Below are positions 1 through 9,118 of a stretch of 38,290 nt of DNA, one piece after another. The notes under the pieces are model-generated. The model was given only the letters and a program-made list of their open reading frames with translations. It ran no database searches and was not told the origin of the DNA. Source of the DNA: an uncultured Clostridia bacterium (lineage in GTDB: Bacteria; Bacillota; Clostridia; Christensenellales; UBA1242); assembly GCA_944381105.1 (NCBI GenBank), contig CALWJU010000007.1, forward strand, positions 1 through 38,290, given 5' to 3'. Positions within the stretch are counted from its first letter, which is position 1, and each line of letters opens with the position of its first letter. Position numbers and translations under genes: made by a program.

Positions 1-1886
1 GGTTTATAGAGGACACTTTGACAATGCCTCTTACCGAGGATATTACAATTGCCGAGGACGAGAATATAACAATCTATACAAGAACCGCAACCCTTGACAA
101 ATTGTCATTTACATTAAGTGATGACGAGACAACCTATTCAGTTTCAGCATCAAGTGAGGATATCTCTGGCGAGGTAGTTGTGCCAAGAATGTATACAGAT
201 GAGTCAACAAGCGGTCTTGTAACAGAGGTTGCTGATAATGGGTTTAATATTAGTAATGGCATTCCTGTAAGTACTAATATAGATAACTTAACAATGGCTA
301 TAATACCAAACAGCATTCAAACAATTGGAACACGTGCGTTTTATTATAACAGGAGTATGAGTTTTATAAACATTCCTCAGGGTGTTACAACAATTGGAGA
401 TGAAGCGTACCGTTCATGTTACAGCGTCAATTCAATTACAATTCCTAGCACAGTTGAATCGATCGGAACTAATAGTTTAAGACTCACATGTCTAGCAGAG
501 GTATACAATTATTCATCGTTCAACATTGAACTAGGCTCAACCGAAAATGGTTATGCTGGGTACTACGCAAAAGTAGTTTACAATGCAGGCGACTTAACGA
601 ATGGCAAGCCAGAGCCAAGAGTTAATACTATTGATAATATGAACTATTATATTTACGAAGATGACTTTATTGCCTTAGCACCAATAGTTTCACGTGCAGA
701 AGTAAAAGATATCGTACTTAATGAAAACACAACAGAAATAAATAGGAATGCATTTTATTACTGCACTGCTCTCGAAACAATAAATATACCAGATAGTGTA
801 CAAAGTATTGGTTCATACGCATTTTACCATTGCGATAGATTAGCATCACCTATTGTGATACCAGAAGGAGTAACATCTATTGAAGCATATACATTTAATA
901 ATTGTCTAAACCTGCCAGCAGTAACAATCCCAGATAGTGTCCAAAGTATTGGGAATTTTGCTTTTGTAAATTGTTTGAGTATGTGGTCAATAATTATCCC
1001 TCAAAATGCAACATCAATAGGGAATAATGCGTTTGACGGTGGTATAATTGAAGTTTACAATTACTCTGATCTAGTTATTGAAGAAGGTTCATCCGATAAT
1101 GGTGGCTTAGGACAGAGTGCAAAAGTTATTTATAATTCAGAAGATTTACAGGAAGGAAGACCTGAAACTAGAATACAAGTAATAAATGGTGTACAATATT
1201 ATGTATATGAAGATGACTTTATTGCATTAGGACCAAAAACTTCACCTAATCATTTACGTAACGATGTGTTAAGTGTTGACCTTGCAGACAATACTACTGA
1301 AATTATTGATTACGCTTTTTACTATTGTGAAAATTTAAGTGAAATCACAATACCAAACACGGTCAAATCTCTTGGTTTTGCTGCTTTAAGTCGTTGCAAT
1401 TTTATTTCAATAGTAATACCAGAAGGAGTAGAAACATTGGGGGAAGGCTTATTCAATGTTAATGAAAATCTTGTAGAGGTAACTATCCCAAATACTGTTA
1501 CCACAATGGGAGATGCAGTGTTCTTGAATTGTCCAAATTTGAAAATAGTAAACGTATCTGAATCTTTAACAGAAATACCTGCTCGTACTTTCGGTAGTGC
1601 TCATATAGAAAGCATAATAATACCAGAAAGTGTAAAAAATATTGTATCTGGTGCGTTTGAAAATTGTTCTGGACTTGCAACAGTAACTATTAATAGTGGA
1701 GAGATATACGTGGCTGCTACGAGCAATACTACATGTGGTAATCTTTTAAGATATGCAACTACGGTTAGAGTTTTAGCAAGTATTGTTGATAATCCTGAGA
1801 ATACTAATACTTGGCTCAATGGCTCGGCTTGGACTAAGAGCGAAAGTGCTGAGGGTGGCTACTATACATATACCCGTGAAATATAA
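1..1886 (+). CDS. BspA-like leucine-rich repeat surface protein, 5'-truncated by window edge
   Basis: The reading frame is open to base 1, so the start codon and any signal peptide lie outside the window; the TTG at 18 is only an internal codon. The visible part (about 627 residues) carries BspA/LRR_5 repeats of the type 'IPDSVQSIGSYAFYHC', built on the I-P-x-S/G-V-x-x-I-G-x-x-A-F pattern. These form curved solenoids on exported bacterial proteins, often linked to adhesion. A larger unit is duplicated 184 residues apart: a segment with EVYNYS, an AKVxYN motif and YEDDFIAL recurs starting near bases 498 and 1050. The C-terminus ends in YYTYTREI with no LPXTG motif or membrane helix, so any anchoring must come from the missing N-terminal part. 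A strong hairpin terminator follows. Family assignment is firm; ligand and role are unknown. Confidence 0.85.
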   Translation, partial: FIEDTLTMPLTEDITIAEDENITIYTRTATLDKLSFTLSDDETTYSVSASSEDISGEVVVPRMYTDESTSGLVTEVADNGFNISNGIPVSTNIDNLTMAIIPNSIQTIGTRAFYYNRSMSFINIPQGVTTIGDEAYRSCYSVNSITIPSTVESIGTNSLRLTCLAEVYNYSSFNIELGSTENGYAGYYAKVVYNAGDLTNGKPEPRVNTIDNMNYYIYEDDFIALAPIVSRAEVKDIVLNENTTEINRNAFYYCTALETINIPDSVQSIGSYAFYHCDRLASPIVIPEGVTSIEAYTFNNCLNLPAVTIPDSVQSIGNFAFVNCLSMWSIIIPQNATSIGNNAFDGGIIEVYNYSDLVIEEGSSDNGGLGQSAKVIYNSEDLQEGRPETRIQVINGVQYYVYEDDFIALGPKTSPNHLRNDVLSVDLADNTTEIIDYAFYYCENLSEITIPNTVKSLGFAALSRCNFISIVIPEGVETLGEGLFNVNENLVEVTIPNTVTTMGDAVFLNCPNLKIVNVSESLTEIPARTFGSAHIESIIIPESVKNIVSGAFENCSGLATVTINSGEIYVAATSNTTCGNLLRYATTVRVLASIVDNPENTNTWLNGSAWTKSESAEGGYYTYTREI

Positions 1887-1900
1887 GACTATTGAATAAT

Positions 1901-1938
1901 AAAAAAGTTGGCAAAATAAATGCCAACTTTTTTCAACA
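1901..1938 (+). terminator. Rho-independent terminator after the LRR gene
   Basis: AAAAAGTTGGCA pairs with TGCCAACTTTTT across a short AAATAAA loop, followed by T residues. It starts 15 bases after the LRR stop codon. Confidence 0.85.
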
Positions 1939-2086
1939 ACAAAATACTTGTTTGAATTGCAATAGCAAATATAACAAACTGCTTAAAAAATTGGTGTCAT
2001 TATGCTTTAAATTATTTTTTTGGATACCTGTCCATTGGCATGGTATCATGCACTTTTAAGTCCTCTTCGTTTTGCTTGAATAATGA

Positions 2087-2605
2087 CTATCTAAAATTTT
2101 CTGGGTTGATAATTCGAATTCTATTTCCGTTTTGTTTTGCAAAGCGAACGGTATTTCCTGTTCCGCTTGGCTTGCCATTCCAGCAAGCAATACATATAGA
2201 AGAATGGTCAACCATATATTTATTTCGGTCGTTCATACAGGTAGGTGTGTAATGGTCATATAGTGTGATAACATCATCACACTTTTTTAAGATTTTTTTA
2301 TATCTTTTTTGTTGTTCGGGTTTCCATTTAATTTCTTGCATAGCACATGGCACAACAGCAATAACTTTGACGTTGTGCTTTTTTCTTAATTCAAGCAAAA
2401 TCTCTGCACCAATCATATCAAAGCCCTCCGCCATACCTATCAAAAAAGTTGTTATGCCATACTCAATTGCACCAACAAAAACCTTTTTAACTTCTTCCTT
2501 AAACCTTACACAACTTTCCTTGCTCTCATCATATCCCCAAGGAAGAGATTTTGGTCGATGACCTGTCAAACAAATTGTTTGTTCTTTTGTAAAAGTAATC
2601 TCCAT
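2087..2605 (-). CDS. YpsA-like (DUF1273) SLOG-superfamily protein
   Basis: A 172-residue protein with the signatures of the DUF1273/YpsA family: CLTGHRP near residue 12, GMAEGFD in the middle, RNKYMVDHS, and GTGNTVRFAKQ near the C-terminus. This family has a Rossmann-like SLOG fold proposed to bind nucleotides or nucleotide-derived ligands. B. subtilis YpsA affects cell division and stress behaviour, but no reaction is established. There is no signal peptide or membrane helix, so it is cytosolic. AGAGG precedes the ATG. The gene is divergent from two small XRE regulators, and a motif near its own promoter recurs in front of theirs, suggesting common control. The family call is firm; the biochemical role is unknown. 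Confidence 0.88.
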   Translation of the reverse strand: MEITFTKEQTICLTGHRPKSLPWGYDESKESCVRFKEEVKKVFVGAIEYGITTFLIGMAEGFDMIGAEILLELRKKHNVKVIAVVPCAMQEIKWKPEQQKRYKKILKKCDDVITLYDHYTPTCMNDRNKYMVDHSSICIACWNGKPSGTGNTVRFAKQNGNRIRIINPENFR

Positions 2606-2623
2606 ATATTTACCTCTTAGAAG

Positions 2624-2638
2624 TTCCTCGCAGTGAAC
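2624..2638. promoter_or_regulatory. Shared operator-like motif, copy 1
   Basis: TTCCTCGCAGTGAAC. It lies in AGTTC-N8-GAACT, an inverted repeat (2622-2639), between the predicted promoter and the start codon of the YpsA-like gene. It matches copy 2 at 2721-2735 at 13 of 15 positions. Confidence 0.5.
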
Positions 2639-2647
2639 TATATTCTT

Positions 2648-2675
2648 ATTGTAGCAGTAAAATTTTTAAAATCAA
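2648..2675 (-). promoter_or_regulatory. Promoter of the YpsA-like gene
   Basis: On the minus strand, TTGATT (2675-2670), a 16-base spacer and TACAAT (2653-2648) give a reasonable sigma-A promoter. The predicted start lies next to the shared motif at 2624-2638. Confidence 0.5.
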
Positions 2676-2715
2676 AGCGTTTACCATGATGAACTAGATT
2701 TTTTAAAAGAAAATA

Positions 2716-2740
2716 TATAATTCCTTGTAGTGAACGGAAT
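2716..2740. promoter_or_regulatory. -10 element and shared operator-like motif, copy 2
   Basis: TATAAT (2716-2721, plus strand) runs directly into TTCCTTGTAGTGAAC (2721-2735), which is itself flanked as ATTCC...GGAAT (2720-2740). No convincing -35 is visible. The position is ideal for a repressor, possibly one of the two downstream XRE proteins. Confidence 0.45.
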
Positions 2741-2759
2741 AATTTACTATGGAGGTAAT

Positions 2760-2993
2760 ATGAAATTAAATGAGGCTATTGCTGAAAGGATAAAAGAATT
2801 ATTAAAGGAAAGAGGCTTATCAAATTATTATTTGTTTAAGAAAGGTGGCATACCTCGTTCTACTATCTCTGCTGTAATAAACGCTAAAAAGAAAAATGTT
2901 AGCACAAATACTGTTTATCAGATTAGTGCAACATTAGAATTATCTCTTAAAGATTTTTATGATAGTCCTATTTTTGATGCTGTTGATGATTAA
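2760..2993 (+). CDS. Small XRE-family helix-turn-helix regulator
   Basis: A 77-residue single-domain protein starting MKLNEAIAERIKELL. It reads as a Cro/CI-type HTH with five helices: RIKELLKERGLS is helix 1, NYYLFKKGGI is helix 2, and RSTISAVINAKKKNVS covers the recognition helix. The start is the ATG at 2760, placed by GGAGG at 2751-2755; an in-frame GTG at 2730 lacks a ribosome site and lies inside the operator-like repeat. A second XRE gene follows after 17 bases and shares the N-terminal MKLN and the C-terminal 'F..SP.FD' ending, so the pair arose by tandem duplication. It probably binds DNA as a dimer; the target may be the repeats in front of it. Confidence 0.85.
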   Translation: MKLNEAIAERIKELLKERGLSNYYLFKKGGIPRSTISAVINAKKKNVSTNTVYQISATLELSLKDFYDSPIFDAVDD

Positions 2994-3010
2994 TCGTCTA
3001 GGAGAAGGAT

Positions 3011-3259
3011 ATGAAATTAAATAAAGCATTTGCATTAAGAGTTAAAGAATTATTAAAAGAGAAGAAAATGACACAATACAAGTTGGCACAAGCAACAGGT
3101 CTTTACCATAGCACAATGACTGATATTTTAAATTGCAAATATGAAACACCAAATTTTATGAATGTTGCGCTTATCATCAGAGAATTAGGTATCTCGTTTG
3201 CAGAATTTTTCAATAGTCCACTTTTTGATTTTGATAATTTAGAGATTAAAGAAAAATAA
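3011..3259 (+). CDS. Second small XRE-family regulator (tandem paralogue)
   Basis: An 82-residue HTH_3 protein with the same layout as its upstream neighbour. It has RVKELLKEKKMTQYKLAQATGL as helices 1-2, YHSTMTDILNCKYETPNF as the recognition region, and the shared C-terminal F..SP.FDF. AGGAGAAGG directly precedes the ATG. It sits 17 bases after the first XRE stop, so the two are almost certainly cotranscribed. The recognition helices of the two paralogues differ (STISAVIN versus STMTDILN), so they may not read the same DNA site. Function as a transcription regulator is family knowledge; its targets are unknown. Confidence 0.85.
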   Translation: MKLNKAFALRVKELLKEKKMTQYKLAQATGLYHSTMTDILNCKYETPNFMNVALIIRELGISFAEFFNSPLFDFDNLEIKEK

Positions 3260-3366
3260 TAATACCTATTTGACGATTTGATTTTGTAGTGGTGAGATAT
3301 AAAACTTTAATTCAAGACTTTTTTCTCTGATGATAAAAGAAAACGTTATAATTTTACTGTATAATC

Positions 3367-3398
3367 AAAAAAAACTTGCCGTGTTGACAAGTTTTTTT
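3367..3398. terminator. Bidirectional terminator between the XRE operon and the flavin reductase gene
   Basis: AAAAAAACTTG pairs with CAAGTTTTTTT around a 9-base loop. A-rich and T-rich flanks on the two sides would serve both converging units. Confidence 0.8.
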
Positions 3399-3413
3399 GT
3401 TGAAAATTAAAGG

Positions 3414-3980
3414 TTATTTTTTTAGTTTTAGTCCGTCTTTGAAGGCGTTGCCGACACGAGTGCCTACTTTGTAGTACCCATGTGTGTATGGGTCAAAGGC
3501 TATGGCTTCTACTAGGTCTATGTCAACCTTGCCCTCTTTCATTACTCTTTCATCCACGCTAACGTTGACTACTTTTCCTATAACTCCGCACCCATATTCA
3601 TCATCTTGATATTCGATAAACTCACATTCAAGGCAGATAGGAAATTCATTTATAATAGGGGCGTCAACATTTTGTGATTTTGTTGCAGTTAGACCGCTTT
3701 TTTCAAATTTATTTTTATAGGTATTTGCAGATACCACGCCAAAATAGTCAGCCTCTACCACATGTTTGGCATCTGCTATGCTTACAGTAAATGCATTACG
3801 CTTTTTGATGTTTTTTACAGATTTATGGGATTCTGTCAGGTTTAATACCACATGGTCTCGCTCTAGCATTGTGCCCCATGCGGCGTTCATAACATCTATG
3901 GTACCGTCATCATTATATGTTGCTATCATTAGTACAGGCATTGGGAATATGCCCTCAGTTGTTTTAATATCTTTTCTCAT
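3414..3980 (-). CDS. Flavin reductase-like / flavoredoxin family protein
   Basis: A 188-residue protein with the FMN-binding split-barrel layout of the flavin_Reduct family. The N-terminal segment PMPVLMIATYNDDGTIDVMNAAW forms the first strands around FMN. HKSVKNIKKRNAFTVSIAD and the VVSANTYKNKFEKSGL segment follow, then a hydrophobic strand with ECEFIEYQD. Proteins of this type carry FMN and act as electron carriers or NAD(P)H:flavin reductases in the cytosol of anaerobes; the partner cannot be read from the sequence. GGAGG precedes the ATG with good spacing. It is transcribed alone, convergent with the XRE pair, from a promoter at 4002-4030. The family is confident; the physiological substrate is not. 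Confidence 0.88.
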   Translation of the reverse strand: MRKDIKTTEGIFPMPVLMIATYNDDGTIDVMNAAWGTMLERDHVVLNLTESHKSVKNIKKRNAFTVSIADAKHVVEADYFGVVSANTYKNKFEKSGLTATKSQNVDAPIINEFPICLECEFIEYQDDEYGCGVIGKVVNVSVDERVMKEGKVDIDLVEAIAFDPYTHGYYKVGTRVGNAFKDGLKLKK

Positions 3981-4001
3981 AAAATCCTCCTTGACAATAT
4001 A

Positions 4002-4030
4002 ATTATACCACTTATATTTTGCAATACCAA
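4002..4030 (-). promoter_or_regulatory. Extended -10 promoter of the flavin reductase gene
   Basis: On the minus strand, TTGGTA (4030-4025), a 17-base spacer and TATAAT (4007-4002), with TGG directly before the -10 (extended -10 element). Confidence 0.65.
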
Positions 4031-4059
4031 AATATTTTTTGTTTTATTTCTTATTGTCC

Positions 4060-4088
4060 TTGCAATATTTCTGTAAATGTGATACTAT
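4060..4088 (+). promoter_or_regulatory. Promoter of the subtilase gene
   Basis: TTGCAA (4060-4065), 17-base spacer, TACTAT (4083-4088), preceded by TGA as an extended -10. It lies about 40 bases upstream of the ATG at 4127. Confidence 0.5.
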
Positions 4089-4126
4089 TTTAATAAACAA
4101 AATGTTTGAGTTTTATTGAGGAGAAT

Positions 4127-7100
4127 ATGAGCAAATTATTACAAAAGAGAAGCATTTTATTATTTCTTTTTGCTATTTTGACAATGCTTAGTTGTTTTGC
4201 ATTTATAGGCCACGACAACGTTTCATCCGCAAGTGATAGCGTGAAAGAATTTTTGGTATTTGAAGATGAATACAAACAATTGTTAAATGAAGAAAGTTCT
4301 AATGCAGTTATGCGTATGAGCGGTATTAGCAATAGTCAATCACCTTATAGTCTAAAAAGGCTTATTGTGGCTGGACAGTTAAGTCAAACCTATGGAGCAA
4401 ACAAGGTTATTGAGGGTTATAAAAACTATTACATTCTTTGCTATGACAGTGAAGAGGAGACAGAGCGAGCATACAACTTATTATCTTTAAGAGATGACCT
4501 TACTGTTGTTGTTGATCAACAAGTTTATGCTAGTGGTTATTCTGACAATACATATTCCTATTCAGACTATGACAGTTGGGGCGCAGAGGCTATGGACGTG
4601 GGCGGTATAGGTGAGTATTTAGAAGATTATGGAACAGACGAAGAGGTAGTTGTTGCCGTCTTTGATACAGGCATAAGGACAACTCATGATTATTTCCAAG
4701 ATAGATTTTTAGTTGAAAATGGACAGATTGTAGGGTATAGTTATTATACAAATTCTTCTTCTACTTATGATTTTGAAGATGACAACGGACATGGCACTCA
4801 TGTGGCTGGCATTATAAGTCAACTTACCCCTAAAAATGTCAAAATTTTACCTATAAAGGTGCTAAGTGCGAGTGGAATGGGCTCGTTTGGAACAATATTC
4901 CTAGCAGCCCTCAGGTTTGCAGAGGTTTATCAAGATTACAATATTTGCTGTATTAATATGAGTATTTCTGGAAACAATTCAGGACTTGAAACAATTATTT
5001 CCTCCGCCATAGATACCCTTAGAGAAAATAACATTCTATGTGTGGTATCTGCTGGCAATGACGAAATGGATACCACTTCCTACTATCCTGCTTTTTGTGA
5101 TAGTGCTATAACTGTTTCTTCGCTAAAAGAGAGTGAAGATGGTGTGTATGAATATGATAGTTCATATTCTAATTTTGGCGACAGTGTAGATATTTCAGCG
5201 CCAGGCACAAGTATTATTTCGGCATCATATAGGTCAGATAGTGGACTTGCTATGATGTCAGGTACATCTATGGCAGCCCCTCATGTAAGCGCTGCAATTG
5301 CACTTTTGTGCTCTGATGGCGTGTATTGGCAAAGTACCTCTCCGACGTATAGTGCTGACATTATTGAGGAGCGACTTTATCAAAATGCCATTGATTTAGG
5401 GGAAGAGGGCAAAGATGAATTTTATGGCTATGGTATGGTAAACCTAAGATATTTTAATGTTGACAGTTCGCAAGATGTTTTGACCTTTTTTGGTGATGAC
5501 GGACAGGAGATAGATACTAGCCAGTATATTGAGTTCGAAGAAGAATTTACTCTTACTATTGAGGCAGAGGCAAATTATCAAATCTATTATACAACAGATT
5601 TTACTTTGCCAACTATAAACTCAAAACTATATACCGCTCCGATAGATATAACTCACTCTGATATTTATTATTTTATGGCTTTTAAGATTGAGAATGGATA
5701 TACGAGTGCAAGTTCAATTCTCTACAAACTCGATCTGTTTAATCCTAATGATGATATTGACGATTTTTTTGTTAATACCAATGGTAAACTTACGAGATAC
5801 ACAGGACATTTTAGCGAACTTAAAGTGCCTAGTGTGGTAGACGGTAGAACTGTTACAGGGCTTGGTGCGAGACTCTTTAATGAAAATGAAATTGTGTCCT
5901 TGACTTTACCAAATACCTGCACAAAAATAGGAGAATATTGTTTTTCTGGGTGCGAAAATCTTAAAAACATTGAAATGGACGGAGTTACAACTATTTCGTC
6001 CTATGCGTTTGAGGGGTGTAGCCTTTTAAATGAGGTTGATTTAAAAAATGTTCAGTATCTAGGCGAGGAAAAGGCAAATCAAGATATTTTAGGCCGTGTT
6101 TTTAAAGGATGTACATCACTTGAAGAGGTATATTTGCCAAACGTGGTAGCCATGGGAGAGTTAAACTTTGAAAATTCCTCTGTAAACTTGGTGGCAATTG
6201 GAAATTCATTTACCTTAACTTATGGCGAAAGCGTGGGAGAGGGTATAACTATTTATGGATATGAAGGTAGTTATGCTGAGCAATACAGCGAAGAATATGG
6301 CAACACCTTTATTGTTATTGAACCTTTTTCGCTTATAACAGATTTGCCTTTAACGAAAGAAACAAGTCAAGGGGCGGAGGAAAGATTAGAGGTTAGTGCA
6401 AGCGGACTTGGTATCAAGTATCAATGGTTTTCTACCTCAGACGGTTATGATAATGGTGTAGCTCTCAATGGAGGAAATGAACGATATTTAGATATACCCA
6501 CTTATGATATTGGAACAGTTAAATATTTTGCACGTTTAACAGATTGGGAGGGCAATGTTATTGACTCGTCAATTTGCGAGGTTAATGTCAATAGAGATGA
6601 TGATGTGTACATATGTCAAATTTTCACCTCGGCTGGCTGGAAATACTATACCTCTCTTAGCAATGCAATAAAAGATTGTAAGGATAATGGAGTGATAGTT
6701 TTAATTCAAGATTGCTATCTGTCTGATAGTTTAATAATAGATAAAAACATTACTTTGCTTTCAAGCAATAGGGCAACTATTTACATTGACGAAGCGCTTG
6801 AAAACGAGCAGGCGATATTTAATATATCAAAGACTTTGACAATAGGTTTTAATCAAGAAAGTTATCAAGACATTCCTGTAACAAATATCTATATTGATGG
6901 ACAAAATTTAAGTTTAAATACTGTCTTTTCTATTTCTCAAAATGGAATGCTGTCATTACAAGAAAATTGCCAAATAGAAAACTTTACAGCAAAAAATTTG
7001 GTGTTTGGAGAAGATAACTCCTCTTTGACTATGCAAGGAGGGGTAATAGCAGACTGCACTTTGTTAAACTCGCAAGGAAATTATTTGATTGATGTAGCAT

Positions 7101-8947
7101 ATTTAACAATAGAAAATGCAATGATTACGAATATACTTGCAGAGGGTGGCGGAATAATTAATGCTAGGGGCAATAATATTGTAATAAATAATCTTATTTT
7201 GAGTGAAAATTATGCCAAATATCTTATTTGGGCAGGTGTTGGTGGACAGGCTGAAATCAATAATGTTGAGTTTGTTGAAAATGATTGTCAATCTCTTATA
7301 CATTGTGTTTTTACAAAAGAAGAGGGCTTTCTGAGTTTAAAAAATTGTTCTTCTGAAAATAACTTTTGTGCTACTTACTCTTATTATGATTTATATTTGA
7401 GCGAAGACGAGACAAATGAAAATGGCTATAAAATTGAAGTTGAAAACTGTAATTTTACTAGTTTCTATATAAATAATAGTAGTTCATATATCACTATCTA
7501 TATGCTAGGTAGTGTTAAAACAGATAAAATTAAAATTGATGTTTTTAATGGAGAGGCTTATCAAAACAATCCTATTATAATTACAGTAAATGACAATATA
7601 GGTTTTTTATACAATGATGAATATAATTTTGCTATTATGGAGCAGAATGATGAACAAAATTACATTTATTTGCAAGAAAAAGTGCGATATAAACTTGAAT
7701 ATATAATTGAGGGACAAGATAGCGTTATACAATATTATAGTGCAGGGGAAGAAATTGTTTCAATAGAAAATCCTGAGAAAGTTGGCTATAAATTTGTTGG
7801 CTGGTTTGAAGATGAAGAGGGAGAAAGGGAATACAATTTTTCTGTTATGCCAGAGCAAAATGTTGTAATTTATGCCAAATTTCAAGAATTGACATTTACC
7901 ATTACCTCATCCAGCAGTGAAAATGGGCAGATTTCTCCAAGTGGAATAAGCCAAATTGAATATGGTGGTAGGCAAACATTCTCAATAGTTGCAGACAATG
8001 GTTATTTTGTATCAAACATTTATGTAGATGATAGAATTTTGACAGAACTAGAACTTGAAAATGCAATTACAAATGGATATACCTTTTCAAATGTAAAAGA
8101 AAATCACACTATTCATGTGGATTTTGAAGCATTGACTTTTAATATTTTCTATCATTTAATTTCAGGTCAAATTGAAACAATTTCGTGTAAGTATAATGAT
8201 ATGATTGAAGAATATTTTCCTATAAGAAAGGGATATGATTTTATAGGGTGGTATCAAGATGAACAATTGTTAAATGAATATGAGTTAGGACTTATGCCAG
8301 CAGAGGATATTCATTTGTATGCAAAATGGCAAATACAACTTTTTGTTTTAAACTCGTATGTTGAAGGAAATGGTTCTATAAGTCCAAGTGGTGAAATTTC
8401 AAGGCAGTACAATTCAACAGTTACTTATAGTTTTATAGCAGATGAAGGGCATTATGTCTCTTCGATTATTGTTGATGGGGTTCAGTTGGATAGTCAGCAA
8501 TTATCAAATGCAATAAACTATGGATATTCATTCTCTAATATTTCAAAGGCACACAGCATAAGTGTATCGTTTGATGTATATAAATATGCTATTAATCTTA
8601 CTGTTGAGGGAGATGGAAGATTTTACTGTAATCAAGACTTGTCTATAATAGAATATGGCGAGTATAGATTGTTTTACATAGATACTGACTTTGATAATTA
8701 TGATGTTGAAATTTATGTCAATGGTTCACTTATCGAAAATGGCGACCACGGAGTTTTAAGAATTAACGATATACAGCAAAATCTAAATATAGGAGTTAGA
8801 TTTGTAGAAAAGCCTTTCTTCTCCACAGAGGTCGGCAATATTGTTTTGATTGTAGGTGGAGTAATAAGTGCTATCATATTAGTGTCAACTGTCATAATTA
8901 TAATTTATAGACGAAAAAGATTTTACTCTGATATGAATAATTACTAA
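4127..8947 (+). CDS. Cell-surface subtilisin-like serine protease (S8) with LRR, InlB-type and bacterial repeats and C-terminal membrane anchor
   Basis: A 1606-residue exported protease. Start ATG 4127 is set by TTGAGGAG; an upstream in-frame TTG has no ribosome site. Residues 1-35 are a signal peptide. The S8 domain has a complete triad: D180 in FDTG, H222 in NGHGTHVAG, S381 in SGTSMAAPH, with oxyanion N311 in SAGND. Approximate order after it: chitobiase-like C-terminal fold (468-534), BspA/LRR_5 repeats (558-735), Ig-like domain (735-821), a repetitive Asn-rich segment resembling a parallel beta-helix (825-1184), then two alternating pairs of InlB-type B repeats (GYKFVGWFEDEE; GYDFIGWYQDEQ) and GxISPSG repeats (1187-1483). 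One helix (1570-1593) and RRKRF tail anchor it to the membrane. It should cleave extracellular proteins or peptides; the substrate is unknown. Confidence 0.93.
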   Translation: MSKLLQKRSILLFLFAILTMLSCFAFIGHDNVSSASDSVKEFLVFEDEYKQLLNEESSNAVMRMSGISNSQSPYSLKRLIVAGQLSQTYGANKVIEGYKNYYILCYDSEEETERAYNLLSLRDDLTVVVDQQVYASGYSDNTYSYSDYDSWGAEAMDVGGIGEYLEDYGTDEEVVVAVFDTGIRTTHDYFQDRFLVENGQIVGYSYYTNSSSTYDFEDDNGHGTHVAGIISQLTPKNVKILPIKVLSASGMGSFGTIFLAALRFAEVYQDYNICCINMSISGNNSGLETIISSAIDTLRENNILCVVSAGNDEMDTTSYYPAFCDSAITVSSLKESEDGVYEYDSSYSNFGDSVDISAPGTSIISASYRSDSGLAMMSGTSMAAPHVSAAIALLCSDGVYWQSTSPTYSADIIEERLYQNAIDLGEEGKDEFYGYGMVNLRYFNVDSSQDVLTFFGDDGQEIDTSQYIEFEEEFTLTIEAEANYQIYYTTDFTLPTINSKLYTAPIDITHSDIYYFMAFKIENGYTSASSILYKLDLFNPNDDIDDFFVNTNGKLTRYTGHFSELKVPSVVDGRTVTGLGARLFNENEIVSLTLPNTCTKIGEYCFSGCENLKNIEMDGVTTISSYAFEGCSLLNEVDLKNVQYLGEEKANQDILGRVFKGCTSLEEVYLPNVVAMGELNFENSSVNLVAIGNSFTLTYGESVGEGITIYGYEGSYAEQYSEEYGNTFIVIEPFSLITDLPLTKETSQGAEERLEVSASGLGIKYQWFSTSDGYDNGVALNGGNERYLDIPTYDIGTVKYFARLTDWEGNVIDSSICEVNVNRDDDVYICQIFTSAGWKYYTSLSNAIKDCKDNGVIVLIQDCYLSDSLIIDKNITLLSSNRATIYIDEALENEQAIFNISKTLTIGFNQESYQDIPVTNIYIDGQNLSLNTVFSISQNGMLSLQENCQIENFTAKNLVFGEDNSSLTMQGGVIADCTLLNSQGNYLIDVAYLTIENAMITNILAEGGGIINARGNNIVINNLILSENYAKYLIWAGVGGQAEINNVEFVENDCQSLIHCVFTKEEGFLSLKNCSSENNFCATYSYYDLYLSEDETNENGYKIEVENCNFTSFYINNSSSYITIYMLGSVKTDKIKIDVFNGEAYQNNPIIITVNDNIGFLYNDEYNFAIMEQNDEQNYIYLQEKVRYKLEYIIEGQDSVIQYYSAGEEIVSIENPEKVGYKFVGWFEDEEGEREYNFSVMPEQNVVIYAKFQELTFTITSSSSENGQISPSGISQIEYGGRQTFSIVADNGYFVSNIYVDDRILTELELENAITNGYTFSNVKENHTIHVDFEALTFNIFYHLISGQIETISCKYNDMIEEYFPIRKGYDFIGWYQDEQLLNEYELGLMPAEDIHLYAKWQIQLFVLNSYVEGNGSISPSGEISRQYNSTVTYSFIADEGHYVSSIIVDGVQLDSQQLSNAINYGYSFSNISKAHSISVSFDVYKYAINLTVEGDGRFYCNQDLSIIEYGEYRLFYIDTDFDNYDVEIYVNGSLIENGDHGVLRINDIQQNLNIGVRFVEKPFFSTEVGNIVLIVGGVISAIILVSTVIIIIYRRKRFYSDMNNY

Positions 8948-8979
8948 AAAAAATTCCTTTATTTTTAAAGGAATTTTTT
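8948..8979 (+). terminator. Rho-independent terminator after the protease gene
   Basis: AAAAAATTCCTTT pairs with AAAGGAATTTTTT around a short T-rich loop, just after the stop. It would also work for the converging peroxiredoxin unit, though that stop codon is 139 bases away. Confidence 0.8.
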
Positions 8980-9118
8980 GTCAAAAGTTTTATAATTTTT
9001 ACATTTTTAATATTTAGTTTCTTAATTAATTTATATTTTTTCTTTTAATTTTCTATAATTTTTGTTAAATTTAACATAATTTTGTCAAAATTTATTAAAA
9101 TTTATCGTTTTAACTAAA

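Noticed and set aside
2087-3259. Prophage or integrative element around the XRE genes
   Set aside because: No integrase, phage structural gene or attachment repeats are visible; two small XRE genes alone are not enough.
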